NCBI RefSeq assembly: GCF_038419845.1
Contig: NZ_JBCAQT010000011.1
Coordinates: 117,991-181,990, forward strand
Direction of reading: 5' to 3'
DNA from: Marinimicrobium sp038419845
GTDB lineage: Bacteria > Pseudomonadota > Gammaproteobacteria > Pseudomonadales > Cellvibrionaceae
Length of the DNA stretch: 64,000 bases
Positions 25,001 through 33,569 of the stretch are shown piece by piece (within the stretch, counting starts at the first letter, position 1; each line of letters opens with the position of its first letter). Both the position numbers and the translations under genes were made by a program. The notes under the pieces were generated by a model. It was not told the DNA's origin. It searched no databases and saw only the letters and a list, made by a program, of their open reading frames with translations.

Positions 25001-26596
25001 ATGAAAACCAAATATCTATCATTCGTTATCGGCACTCTGTGCACCGGTATGGTGGCCACTGGAACAATGGCTTCCAGCCACCGCGAAGCGCCCGCCATTA
25101 CTCGTATGCCCACCGTTGACTCCACCGACTTCTACGCTTTCAACAGCTATGAAGAGGGTCGAGGTGAGTACGTGACGCTGATTGCCAACTACCTGCCCCT
25201 GCAGGATGCCTACGGCGGTCCCAACTATTTCGCTCTGGATCCCGGGGCGGTTTATAGCATCCATATCGACAATGATGGTGATGCGGTCGAGGACCTTACC
25301 TACCAATTCCGTTTTCAGCACTCGCTGCCCGGTGAAGACGGTGAAGGCGTCAAGCTGACCGTGGGCCCGGACGGCAATACGCGATCCGTCGCAGTCCCGC
25401 TGAAGAACGTTGGCGGGATTTCGGCCGGTGACATGTCAGCCGTGAATTTTTTCGAAACCTACGAGCTGACTCTGGTTGAGGGCGAGCAGCGTTCGGGCAT
25501 GGGTATGGAGGTGCAGGATGCCACTATGGGCGGCACCACCTTCAGCAAGCCACTGGATTTCATTGGCACCAAAAGCTTCGGTTCCCGCGAGGGTTATGCG
25601 GAGTACGCCAACAGCTTTATCCATGAAATCGCCATTCCCGGCTGTGACACCAATGGCCGGGTATTTGTCGGCCAGCGCAGCGATCCCTTTGCGGTGAATC
25701 TGGGCAATACCTTTGACCTGGTCAACTATGTCCCCATCGAAGGCGACAGCGAGCGTGGCAATGGTGACGGCGAGGGCTTTCCCGGCGGCATTACCCAGGA
25801 CTCAAGCAATGATGACCTGAGGGACAAAAATGTCACCGCGCTTGCGCTGGAAATTCCCAAAAGCTGTGTCACTGGCGATGGCAATGGCACCATCGGTACC
25901 TGGACTACCGCCAGCCTGCCTCAGGCTCGTATTTTGAACCCGCAGGCGGAGTTCAATAACACTGAAGTGAATGGTGGCGCCTTGACTCAGGTGTCGCGCC
26001 TGGGCAACCCCCTGGTGAATGAGGTGGTGATTGGTCTGAAAGACAAAGACCGTTTTTCCAGCGCCCACCCCTCTGACGATGGTCAGTTCCTGGACTATGT
26101 CAGTCACCCGTCGTTCCCCGAGCTGCTGAACATCCTGTTCAAGGATGCCGTCAACTCGACTCTGGGCACCAACATGGAAACCCTGGCTCCGACCAATTTC
26201 CCGCGTAATGACTTGATTACCACCTTCCTGACCGGCTTCGAGGGTGTTAACCAGTTGGCGACAGTGACCCCCTCCGAGATGATGCGCCTGAACACTGGTA
26301 TACCTGCGACGTCGGCCGCTGAACAGTCGCCCTTTGGTGTGGTCGGTAATGACCTGGCCGGTTTCCCCAACGGTCGCCGCCCAGGTGACGATGTGGTGGA
26401 TGTCGCGCTGCGCGTCATGATGGGTCGCCTGTGCTACCCGATTCCGGTTAGTGGTGAGCAAACAGATCTGGGGCTGTGTGCGCCTGAAGACGCCAATACC
26501 GGTGAAGTGCCCTTTACCGACGGCGCGCCCGTGGATGCCAGCATGATGAAGGTGTCTTTCCCTTATCTGGCAGAACCGATTCCCGGTTCTGAGTAA
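25001..26596 (+). CDS. Secreted DUF4331-family protein
   Basis: A 531-residue exported protein with signal peptide 1-24 and the DUF4331 hallmark SSHREAP right after the cleavage site (25-31), then VDSTDFYAFNSYE, FALDPGAVYSIHIDNDGDAVEDLTYQFRF and a C-terminal GRRPGDDVVDVALRVMMG. Several Asp/Asn-rich loops suggest bound metal ions. DUF4331 has no assigned function. First gene of a four-gene envelope operon; the lipoprotein follows after 11 bp. Likely activated by the adjacent ECF sigma through the shared promoter motif. Confidence 0.88.
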   Translation: MKTKYLSFVIGTLCTGMVATGTMASSHREAPAITRMPTVDSTDFYAFNSYEEGRGEYVTLIANYLPLQDAYGGPNYFALDPGAVYSIHIDNDGDAVEDLTYQFRFQHSLPGEDGEGVKLTVGPDGNTRSVAVPLKNVGGISAGDMSAVNFFETYELTLVEGEQRSGMGMEVQDATMGGTTFSKPLDFIGTKSFGSREGYAEYANSFIHEIAIPGCDTNGRVFVGQRSDPFAVNLGNTFDLVNYVPIEGDSERGNGDGEGFPGGITQDSSNDDLRDKNVTALALEIPKSCVTGDGNGTIGTWTTASLPQARILNPQAEFNNTEVNGGALTQVSRLGNPLVNEVVIGLKDKDRFSSAHPSDDGQFLDYVSHPSFPELLNILFKDAVNSTLGTNMETLAPTNFPRNDLITTFLTGFEGVNQLATVTPSEMMRLNTGIPATSAAEQSPFGVVGNDLAGFPNGRRPGDDVVDVALRVMMGRLCYPIPVSGEQTDLGLCAPEDANTGEVPFTDGAPVDASMMKVSFPYLAEPIPGSE

Positions 26597-26607
26597 AGGA
26601 GACTGGT

Positions 26608-27114
26608 ATGAAAACTTACGCAACAGTATCAATTACAGCGCTAACGCTGATCATGGTCGGCTGCGGTGGCAGTAGTGGCAAGGGTGGCAAGACCACTCCC
26701 GATCTGAATCAGGGGCCGACTGCCAGTGATGCCAGTTTTACCACCCAGACTGATACCGAGGTAACCGGTACGCTCAACGCCGAAGATCCAGAGGGTGACC
26801 CTGTTACTTTCGCCGTGGTGGACGAACCGGAGAATGGTTCGGTGATGCTAGAAGCAGACGGCTCATTCAGCTATCAGCCCGGTGCCAATTTCACTGGCAA
26901 TGATTCATTCAGCTTCCGGGCCTCTGATGGTGATCGCGATTCCAATCTTGCGAATGTGGAATTTGTGATTGAACCGTTGGAAGTATCGTTCAGCACTTAC
27001 AGTCGTCAGGCTTTTGGACAAATGCCAACGGATGAACCCCTGCCAGTAAACGGTCGGGTATTTATCCAGGATGTGGCTGAGACCAATGCGTATGACGATC
27101 TGCTTACACAATAA
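26608..27114 (+). CDS. Putative lipoprotein with cadherin/Ig-like (tandem-95) domain
   Basis: A 168-residue protein. Signal peptide with a lipobox-like end (IMVG, Cys19), then a Gly/Ser linker and one Big/cadherin-like domain at about 34-125: VTGTLNAEDPEGDPVTFAVVDEPENGSVMLEADGSFSYQPGANFTGNDSFSFRASDGD, the tandem-95/VCBS-type Ca-binding pattern. The tail (126-168) is unassigned. It probably displays an adhesion or binding domain on the outer membrane beside the DUF4331 protein. RBS AAGGAG; 60 bp separate it from the TPR gene. Confidence 0.75.
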   Translation: MKTYATVSITALTLIMVGCGGSSGKGGKTTPDLNQGPTASDASFTTQTDTEVTGTLNAEDPEGDPVTFAVVDEPENGSVMLEADGSFSYQPGANFTGNDSFSFRASDGDRDSNLANVEFVIEPLEVSFSTYSRQAFGQMPTDEPLPVNGRVFIQDVAETNAYDDLLTQ

Positions 27115-27173
27115 TCCTTGAACGGTGATGCCAGGGATGGCGATTTTCACAAAAAAATAATTGGGTATACCTC

Positions 27174-28262
27174 ATGAGCATCCGGATATTTTTAGCAACA
27201 ATGCTGGGTTGGTGTTGTGTGGTGCACGCCGAACCCATTATTCCCGAATCCCGAGCCACATTGGTGGCAAAATGGGAACCCACTGAACAGAAACAAACCG
27301 ATTCGTCGAGGGATGCGAAAGCACTGTGGGTAGATGATCCGCGGTCGCTGTTAACGCGTGCCCGTCAGGCGATTGAGCTGGCCGCCAAACCCGGCTACAG
27401 CCATTTTTACGATCGGGCGAGAACCCTGTTGGAGGTTCCGGTCGAGGCCCAAACCGATAACCCGGAAGTCTGGTTATTGTGGGCAAAAGTACAGCAGCAT
27501 CACCATGATTTTGACGCGGCGCTTTCCGCTCTGGATCGGGTGTTCAGCGCGCAACCGGGCAATGTGGAAGCACGTCTTCTCGCCGCCCGTATTTATCTGA
27601 TACAAGGTCTCCCCGATCGGGCGCACGGCCACTGTATCGCATTGTTAGGCAATACCGATCTGGTGACCGCCAGCGCCTGTGCCCTGGAAGTGGCGGGCTA
27701 CCGCCAGTCGTTGGACAGTAGCTACCAGAGTTTGCAGCAGCTGGTGCGGCGCGGAGGGTTGCCCGAGGACGAGCGCGGCCCCTGGATTGCCCAGATCCTT
27801 GCCGACATGGCGTTGCGCCTGAATCAGTTCGAGGAAGCCCAGTCGTGGCTCGACCGGCATCTTGACAACGCCAGCGTCAACTACCTGCTGCAATGGTCCG
27901 AGGTGCAATCGGCGCTGGGAAACCATCATCGGATCATCGAGGAACTGGAGCCTGTGGTCACCGCCGCGCCCAATATCGACGATGCACTGGCCCTGCGCCT
28001 GGCGATTGCCGAGCAGGCAACCGAGGGTGATCGTTGGCAGAACTACGTTGAAGGGCGCATGGCGTTGCGATTGCAGCGCCAGGATACCCATCACGCTTCA
28101 GATCTGACACGTTATTACCTTGAGCTCGACCCACAGCCCGAAAAAGCGCTTCACTGGGCCGAAGTGAATTGGGAAACGGCCCGGGAGTACAGTGATCGGC
28201 AACTGCTACAGGAAGCCCGCCGCCGTGTGGAGAAGAATAAAAGCAAAGAGGAGGCTCACTGA
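27174..28262 (+). CDS. Exported TPR protein
   Basis: A 362-residue protein with a signal peptide (about 1-19, ending VVHA-EP) and helical TPR-like repeats through the rest: LLWAKVQQHHHDFDAALSALDRVFSAQPGNVEARLLAARIYLIQGLPDRA and ALRLNQFEEAQSWLDRHLDNASVNYLLQWSEVQSALGNHHRIIEELEPVV are clear units. Likely a periplasmic scaffold. Its stop overlaps the next start in TGATG, so it is translationally coupled to the HupE-like membrane protein, which is its most probable partner. Confidence 0.8.
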   Translation: MSIRIFLATMLGWCCVVHAEPIIPESRATLVAKWEPTEQKQTDSSRDAKALWVDDPRSLLTRARQAIELAAKPGYSHFYDRARTLLEVPVEAQTDNPEVWLLWAKVQQHHHDFDAALSALDRVFSAQPGNVEARLLAARIYLIQGLPDRAHGHCIALLGNTDLVTASACALEVAGYRQSLDSSYQSLQQLVRRGGLPEDERGPWIAQILADMALRLNQFEEAQSWLDRHLDNASVNYLLQWSEVQSALGNHHRIIEELEPVVTAAPNIDDALALRLAIAEQATEGDRWQNYVEGRMALRLQRQDTHHASDLTRYYLELDPQPEKALHWAEVNWETAREYSDRQLLQEARRRVEKNKSKEEAH

Positions 28263-29377
28263 TGCGTTTTTATCTACTGATTCTGTTGGGTGTCTTTTCA
28301 TTATCGACCCAGGCCCATCAGCTGAGTACGGCCTACCTGAGTGGCGAGCTTGATGCCACTGGCAAGGTTCAGCTCGACCTGCAATCCCGACTCTACGATC
28401 TGGAACGGGCGGTGGGACTGGATACCAATCGCGATGGCGAGCTGTTGTGGGGCGAGGTCCTGGACAATGCCGAGAGCCTGGAGACCTACCTGAAGAGCCG
28501 GATCAACCTGCGGCGGGATGACCGGCCTTGCAACCTGTCTTTCGCGGGTCCCTGGAAGGTGGATGAGCACTACGGCGAAGCCTATTTGATAACACCACTT
28601 CAGGCGCAGTGCCCGCTCAGTGGTGACCTGACACTGACTTACCAGGCGTTTTATGACCAACAGCCCGAGCACAAACTACTGGTGAACTTTCGCTCGGATG
28701 AACCGGGCTCGAGCGACACAGGAAGTAGCCACCGGGTAATGGATCGCAATCAGCAGGAGCTGATTCTCGGAGGAGGCGAGGGGAGCCTGATGTTGACCAT
28801 CAAGGACTTTGTCAAAGAGGGCATCATTCACATCTGGATCGGTCTGGATCACATTCTGTTTCTGGTGTCGCTGTTGCTGACCTCTGTGCTGATGCGTGCC
28901 TCGGGACACTGGCAGGCGGAAGTGAGTGTGCGCCGGATTGTGACCAATGCCGTCTGGATCGTGACCGCCTTTACCCTGGCCCACTCGGTGACGCTCACCG
29001 CCACCGCCCTGGGCTGGGTCCAACCGTCCAGCCGCTGGGTGGAGGTGGCCATTGCTCTGTCGGTGGCATTGGCGGCGCTGAACAATGTCTTTCCGGTGGT
29101 TACCCAGCTGTCTGGAATTACATTTGCGTTCGGCCTGATCCACGGCTTTGGCTTTGCCGGCGTGCTGGGCGAACTTGGTGTTCCCGCCGACCAGGTGCTG
29201 CCCACGGTGCTGGCGTTCAACCTGGGCGTTGAGATCGGCCAATTGGCGATCGTACTGGTGTTGCTACCCTGTCTCATGCTCTTGCGTCACTACCTCTGGT
29301 TCAGACGCATTCTCGTACCGGCTGTCTCCATATTGATTGCCGCCCTGGCCATCTATTGGGTGATTACTCGAATTTAG
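28262..29377 (+). CDS. HupE/UreJ-like membrane protein with periplasmic EF-hand domain
   Basis: A 371-residue protein. Signal peptide (1-19), an extracytoplasmic domain (about 20-175) with a canonical EF-hand loop at 54-65 (DTNRDGELLWGE), then about six TM helices carrying the HupE/UreJ motifs GLDHILFLVSLLL and LIHGFGFAGVLGELGVP with conserved His. HupE/UreJ proteins are linked to nickel or cobalt handling; this long variant is usually called 'HupE/UreJ family' without proven substrate. No urease or hydrogenase genes are near, so a different role, possibly Ca-sensitive, is likely. Last gene of the ECF operon. Confidence 0.82.
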   Translation: MRFYLLILLGVFSLSTQAHQLSTAYLSGELDATGKVQLDLQSRLYDLERAVGLDTNRDGELLWGEVLDNAESLETYLKSRINLRRDDRPCNLSFAGPWKVDEHYGEAYLITPLQAQCPLSGDLTLTYQAFYDQQPEHKLLVNFRSDEPGSSDTGSSHRVMDRNQQELILGGGEGSLMLTIKDFVKEGIIHIWIGLDHILFLVSLLLTSVLMRASGHWQAEVSVRRIVTNAVWIVTAFTLAHSVTLTATALGWVQPSSRWVEVAIALSVALAALNNVFPVVTQLSGITFAFGLIHGFGFAGVLGELGVPADQVLPTVLAFNLGVEIGQLAIVLVLLPCLMLLRHYLWFRRILVPAVSILIAALAIYWVITRI

Positions 29378-29389
29378 CGGGTTTTTGAT

Positions 29390-30034
29390 TCACTCTGCCG
29401 CTTTCAGTTCGGCTTGCAGGCCGGGCCAGACGTTATCCAGGATCAGAGGTTGCGCCTTGGCATTCGGATGAATGCCATCGCCCTGCATGTACTGGTCGTT
29501 GGTGGCGATGCCCTCGAGCATGAACGTCACAAAGGGCAGGTCCAGATCCTCCGCCAGGGTCGGGAAAAGGTCGGCAAACTGGCCCGCGTAGCGGGAACCG
29601 TAGTTGGGCGGTATCTGCATGCCCAGCAGAATCACCCTGGCACCGGAGGCGCGAATGCGCTCGATGGCCCGGGTCAGGTTCTCCTCGAGCTGGCTGAGCG
29701 GGTAACCGCGCAGGCCATCGTTGCCACCCAGCTCGAGCAGCACCCACTCGGGCTGATGGCGTTTCAGCAATTTCGGCAGGCGGTTCAGGCCACCTTCACT
29801 GGTTTCGCCACTGACACTGGCGTTGATCACCCGATGGGGGTAACCTTCCGCTTCCAGCTTTTCCGCCATCAGTTGCACCCATCCCTCGCTTTCATCGATG
29901 CCGTAGGCGGCGCTCAGGCTGTCGCCCAGCACCAGAAGGGAGGGAGGCTCGTCTGCGGCACTCAATGGCGCCAGAACGAGCAGGCACAGCAACAGGCTGC
30001 AATGAATCAGGCGTTGGAAGAAACGATAGGGCAT
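29390..30034 (-). CDS. tesA: TesA-like GDSL arylesterase / lysophospholipase
   Basis: A 214-residue periplasmic SGNH hydrolase of the TesA (thioesterase I/protease I/lysophospholipase L1) group. Signal peptide about 1-25 (CSLLLCLLVLAPLSAA), block I LLVLGDSLSAAYGI with Ser nucleophile, block III ELGGNDGLRG, block V DGIHPNAKAQ with the Asp-His pair. The ATG at 30034 starts a clean signal peptide; an upstream frame to 30121 is not conserved. It is divergent from ybbA, as in E. coli. Confidence 0.93.
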   Translation of the reverse strand: MPYRFFQRLIHCSLLLCLLVLAPLSAADEPPSLLVLGDSLSAAYGIDESEGWVQLMAEKLEAEGYPHRVINASVSGETSEGGLNRLPKLLKRHQPEWVLLELGGNDGLRGYPLSQLEENLTRAIERIRASGARVILLGMQIPPNYGSRYAGQFADLFPTLAEDLDLPFVTFMLEGIATNDQYMQGDGIHPNAKAQPLILDNVWPGLQAELKAAE

Positions 30035-30167
30035 GGAGTCTGATTCCTGGAAGTTTGAGTCCGTATAGTAGTGATACGTTGATCGCCTCACCAGAGGCCA
30101 CCGTAAAGAATTGTGAACCATTTTGACAGCGGGGCGCGCACAGAGTGCAATAGCGCCTCGGATTGTT

Positions 30168-30225
30168 GGTGGGCGGAGCCCACCCTACGGGCGGTTCGTC
30201 CACCGTAGGGTGGGCTCCGCCCACC
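30168..30225. repeat. Inverted pair of REP type-2 palindromes
   Basis: GGTGGGCGGAGCCCACCCTAC (30168-30188) and its reverse complement (30205-30225) face each other across 16 nt, in the tesA/ybbA intergenic region. Each is itself a small hairpin. Other copies are at 61721 and 63852-63938. Confidence 0.9.
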
Positions 30226-30268
30226 GATTTGACCAATGTGACCGAACAATAACCCCCTGGAGCTTTCG

Positions 30269-31000
30269 ATGACGCCAACCCCACTCGTAACAGCCACTGA
30301 AGTCGGCAAGGTGGTCACGACCGCCGAGGGTGAGCTGACCATACTGCAGCGCATCTCACTGAATGTGGCTTCGGGCGAAAGCCTGGCGATCACTGGCCCT
30401 TCCGGCTCCGGCAAGTCGACTCTTCTGGGCATTCTGGCGGGTCTGGATCTGCCCAGCTTTGGCGAAGTCGAGCTCTGCGGGGAGTCTCTCACCCGGCTCG
30501 ATGAAGAGGGCCGGGCGCGGGTGCGGGCCGAGTCCGTGGGGTTTGTGTTTCAGTCATTCCAGCTGTTGCCGGGCCTGACCGCGCTGGAAAATGTCATGTT
30601 GCCGCTGGAACTGCACGGCTCGCGCGAGGCGCGCTCCCTGGCGACCGACTACCTCAAGCGGGTGGGGCTCGCCGAGCGCCTGACCCACTACCCACAGCAG
30701 CTCTCCGGTGGCGAACAGCAGCGCGTGGCCATCGCCCGCGCCTTTGCCAGCCAGCCGCGCGTGCTGTTTGCGGACGAGCCCACCGGCAATCTGGACATTC
30801 ACACCGGCGCCACCATCATCGACCTGCTCTTTGATCTGAATCGCGAGCAGGGCACCACCCTGATCCTGATTACTCACGAGGAACGGCTGGCGCAGCGCTG
30901 CGGTCGTCGGGTGCACCTGGTGGCCGGGGCCCTGGAGCCCGAACGGAACGCTGAGCACAACCCCGCGCTCGCCTCTGAGCACAACCCGCAGGAGGCCTGA
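30269..31000 (+). CDS. ybbA: ABC transporter ATP-binding protein YbbA
   Basis: A 243-residue ATPase of the LolD/MacB class. Walker A GPSGSGKST (about 46-54), Q-loop VFQSFQLLPGLTALENVMLPLEL, signature LSGGEQQRVAIARAF, Walker B VLFADEPTGNLD and switch ITHE. The next gene, 4 bp away, is its permease. By analogy to E. coli ybbA-ybbP beside tesA it may export a lipid or hydrophobic product; the substrate is unproven. The tail beyond residue 225 (NAEHNPALASEHNPQEA) is a near-repeat unique to this copy. Confidence 0.93.
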   Translation: MTPTPLVTATEVGKVVTTAEGELTILQRISLNVASGESLAITGPSGSGKSTLLGILAGLDLPSFGEVELCGESLTRLDEEGRARVRAESVGFVFQSFQLLPGLTALENVMLPLELHGSREARSLATDYLKRVGLAERLTHYPQQLSGGEQQRVAIARAFASQPRVLFADEPTGNLDIHTGATIIDLLFDLNREQGTTLILITHEERLAQRCGRRVHLVAGALEPERNAEHNPALASEHNPQEA

Positions 31001-31004
31001 GCCA

Positions 31005-33470
31005 ATGCTGTCCGCGAGATTACTCTGGCGCAATTGGCGCAGTGGTGAAGTACGGCTGTTGAGTGTGGCGCTGGTGATGGCGGTGATGGTGGTCAGCGCC
31101 ATTGCCATTTTTACCGATCGTCTCGATACCACCCTGGTGCAGCAGAGCAACAACTTGCTGGGGGCTGACCGGGTGGTGCGCAGCCAGCAGCAACACTCGC
31201 AAGAGTGGGCGGACGAAGCGCGAGAGCGCGGCCTGCAGCAGAGTCGGTTGGTGGAGTTCTCCTCCATGGTGTACGCCGGCGACCCCATGACCCTGGCGTC
31301 GGTCAAAGCGGTGGCCGAGGGCTATCCGCTGCGCGGTGAGCTCGAAGTCAGTGATCAGGCCTGGACGACCGATTCGGCCCGGGTCACCGACGGGATCCCG
31401 GCGCCGGGCGAAGCCTGGGTGGACGCCCGGATTCTGCCGCTGCTCGACATCGAGCTGGGCGATACCATCGGCGTGGGTGAGTATGAGTTGACCGCCACCC
31501 GCATTCTGGTGCGCGAGCCCGATGGCGCCAGCTCCATTTTCATGACCGGTGGTCGCGTGTTGATGAACATCGCCGATCTGGAGCGGACCGAGGTGGTGCA
31601 ACCCGGCAGCCGGGTCAGCTACCAGTGGTTGCTCGCCTCCGATCGCTCCGGCGAGATCGAGAGCTTCATGGACTGGCTGGAGCCGAAGCTGAGCGAGCAC
31701 GAGCGGGTGGTGGACATCGAGTCTTCCCAGCGCCAGTTGGCGCGCACCCTCGATCGCGGCAAACAGTTCCTGCTCCTGGCAGCGGTGGTGGGCGTGCTGC
31801 TTGCCGGTGTAGCCATCGGCCTGGCGGCCCGGCAGTTTTCCGACCGGCACGTGGACCAGGTGGCCCTGATGAAGAGTCTCGGTGCCGGGCGTGGTCGCAT
31901 TCGCCGGATCTATTTCGGCCAGTTGTTGATTCTCTCTTTCCTGGCGTCAATGGTCGGCGTGTTACTGGGCGAAGGGTTGCAGCAGCTGGTCGCATTGGGC
32001 CTGCAATCCTTTTTTGATCTCACCCTGGCCCAGCCGGGTTGGCTCGCTTACTGGCTCAGTCTGTTCAGCGGTCTGGTCTGCCTGCTGTTTTTCGCCTTTC
32101 CCGCCCTCTGGTTTCTGCCCACGGTGCCCCCGCTGAAAATTCTGCGGCGGGAGCTGGGCGTCGCCCAGGTGCAGGTCTGGTTCCAGGTCCTGTTGGCGCT
32201 GGCGGCCGTGACCCTCCTGGTGGCGCTCTTTGGTCGCGACCTGACGCTGGCGCTGAGCGTGGTGCTGGCACTGGTGGTTGTGGTGCTGGTGGCGGGCGCT
32301 CTGGGCTGGCTGCTCCTGACCCTGAGCCGGCGTCTGAGCACCGGCGCGGGTAGCGTCTGGCGGCTGGCGGTGGCCAATCTGCAGCGCCGTCGCGGTCACA
32401 GTCTGGTGCAGATGGTGATCTTCTCCATCGCGATCATGCTGCTGATTACCCTGACGGTCGTTCGTACTTCGCTGGTCGAAGACTGGCGGATGCAGTTGCC
32501 GGACGACGCCCCCAACCATTTTCTGGTGAACGTGGCGCCGGATGAAGTGGCGCCGGTGCAGCGGATGCTGGACGAGGAGTCCATCGATCGCCAGCCGCTG
32601 TACCCGATGGTGCGCGGGCGCCTGAAAACGATCAACGGCGAAGAGAAGAGTCGTGCGGCCCTCAACCGGGAAGCCAATCTGACCTGGACCGATACGCTGG
32701 GTGAAGACAACGAGATCGTGGCCGGCCAGTGGTGGAACCAGTGGTCAGGCTCCGATCTGCCGGGTGTGTCCGTCGAAGAGGGCGTGGCCGGGGAGCTGGG
32801 GATTGAGCTGGGCGATCGTCTGGCGTTTTCCATTGGTGGATTGCCGCTGGAAGCCGAAGTGTCCAGTCTGCGTAGCCTGGACTGGCGGTCCATGAATCCC
32901 AACTTCTTCTTCATCTTTGAACCCGGCGCGCTGGATGATTTTTCCGCGACCTACATCACCAGTGCCTATATTCCCGCTGAGCAGAAGCCGTTGGTCAACC
33001 GGATCATGCGCGCCCATCCCACGATTCTTCTGATTGAACTGGACCGGGTGTTCGAGCAGATTCGTACCATCGTGACCCAGGTCACCAAGGGCATACAGCT
33101 GGTGCTGGCGCTGACCGTGATCGGCGGAGCCCTGGTGTTATTTGCTGCGGTGACTTCCAGCCTCGATGCCCGTAAACAGGAGGTGGGGATCCTGCGTGCG
33201 CTGGGCAGCCCCCGCCGGTTGGTGGTGGGCAGCATCTGGGCGGAGTTCTCCATACTCGGCGGCCTGGCCGGGGTGATTGCCGTTGTGGGATCCGAGGCGC
33301 TGCTACTGAGCCTGCAACACTTTGTGCTGCAGATTTCCATTCGCCCGCATTATCTGTTCTGGCTGCTGGGGCCGGTGCTGGGCGCGGCCTTTGTCGGCCT
33401 GCTGGGGGCAATGAGCTGCCGCAGTGCGGTGAATACACCGCCCGCGGTCGTGCTCCGGGAGGCCGCGTGA
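31005..33470 (+). CDS. ybbP: FtsX-family ABC permease YbbP
   Basis: An 821-residue membrane protein (E. coli YbbP about 804). One N-terminal TM (about 17-37), a large periplasmic domain, a FtsX block with three TMs (about 255-375), a paired TM stretch (about 390-450), a second N-type TM and periplasmic domain, and a C-terminal FtsX block (about 695-815; RKQEVGILRALGSPRRLVVGSIWAEFSILGGLAGVIA). This is the duplicated 10-TM layout of the YbbP/DevC-like group. Works with YbbA. Confidence 0.92.
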   Translation: MLSARLLWRNWRSGEVRLLSVALVMAVMVVSAIAIFTDRLDTTLVQQSNNLLGADRVVRSQQQHSQEWADEARERGLQQSRLVEFSSMVYAGDPMTLASVKAVAEGYPLRGELEVSDQAWTTDSARVTDGIPAPGEAWVDARILPLLDIELGDTIGVGEYELTATRILVREPDGASSIFMTGGRVLMNIADLERTEVVQPGSRVSYQWLLASDRSGEIESFMDWLEPKLSEHERVVDIESSQRQLARTLDRGKQFLLLAAVVGVLLAGVAIGLAARQFSDRHVDQVALMKSLGAGRGRIRRIYFGQLLILSFLASMVGVLLGEGLQQLVALGLQSFFDLTLAQPGWLAYWLSLFSGLVCLLFFAFPALWFLPTVPPLKILRRELGVAQVQVWFQVLLALAAVTLLVALFGRDLTLALSVVLALVVVVLVAGALGWLLLTLSRRLSTGAGSVWRLAVANLQRRRGHSLVQMVIFSIAIMLLITLTVVRTSLVEDWRMQLPDDAPNHFLVNVAPDEVAPVQRMLDEESIDRQPLYPMVRGRLKTINGEEKSRAALNREANLTWTDTLGEDNEIVAGQWWNQWSGSDLPGVSVEEGVAGELGIELGDRLAFSIGGLPLEAEVSSLRSLDWRSMNPNFFFIFEPGALDDFSATYITSAYIPAEQKPLVNRIMRAHPTILLIELDRVFEQIRTIVTQVTKGIQLVLALTVIGGALVLFAAVTSSLDARKQEVGILRALGSPRRLVVGSIWAEFSILGGLAGVIAVVGSEALLLSLQHFVLQISIRPHYLFWLLGPVLGAAFVGLLGAMSCRSAVNTPPAVVLREAA

Positions 33471-33511
33471 TAATGTCCGATGGACCATAATGATTTATAA
33501 TCCCGGTTTTG

Positions 33512-33536
33512 GCGGGGAGCGCAGTGCGCTCCCCGC
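33512..33536. repeat. Perfect hairpin between ybbP and the MATE gene
   Basis: GCGGGGAGCGC (33512-33522)/GCGCTCCCCGC (33526-33536), 11-bp stem with a 3-nt loop. No T-run follows on either strand, so its use as a terminator is uncertain. Confidence 0.6.
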
Positions 33537-33569
33537 TTGTCGTTTGGGGTCTGAGACAGGAGCGGGGGA

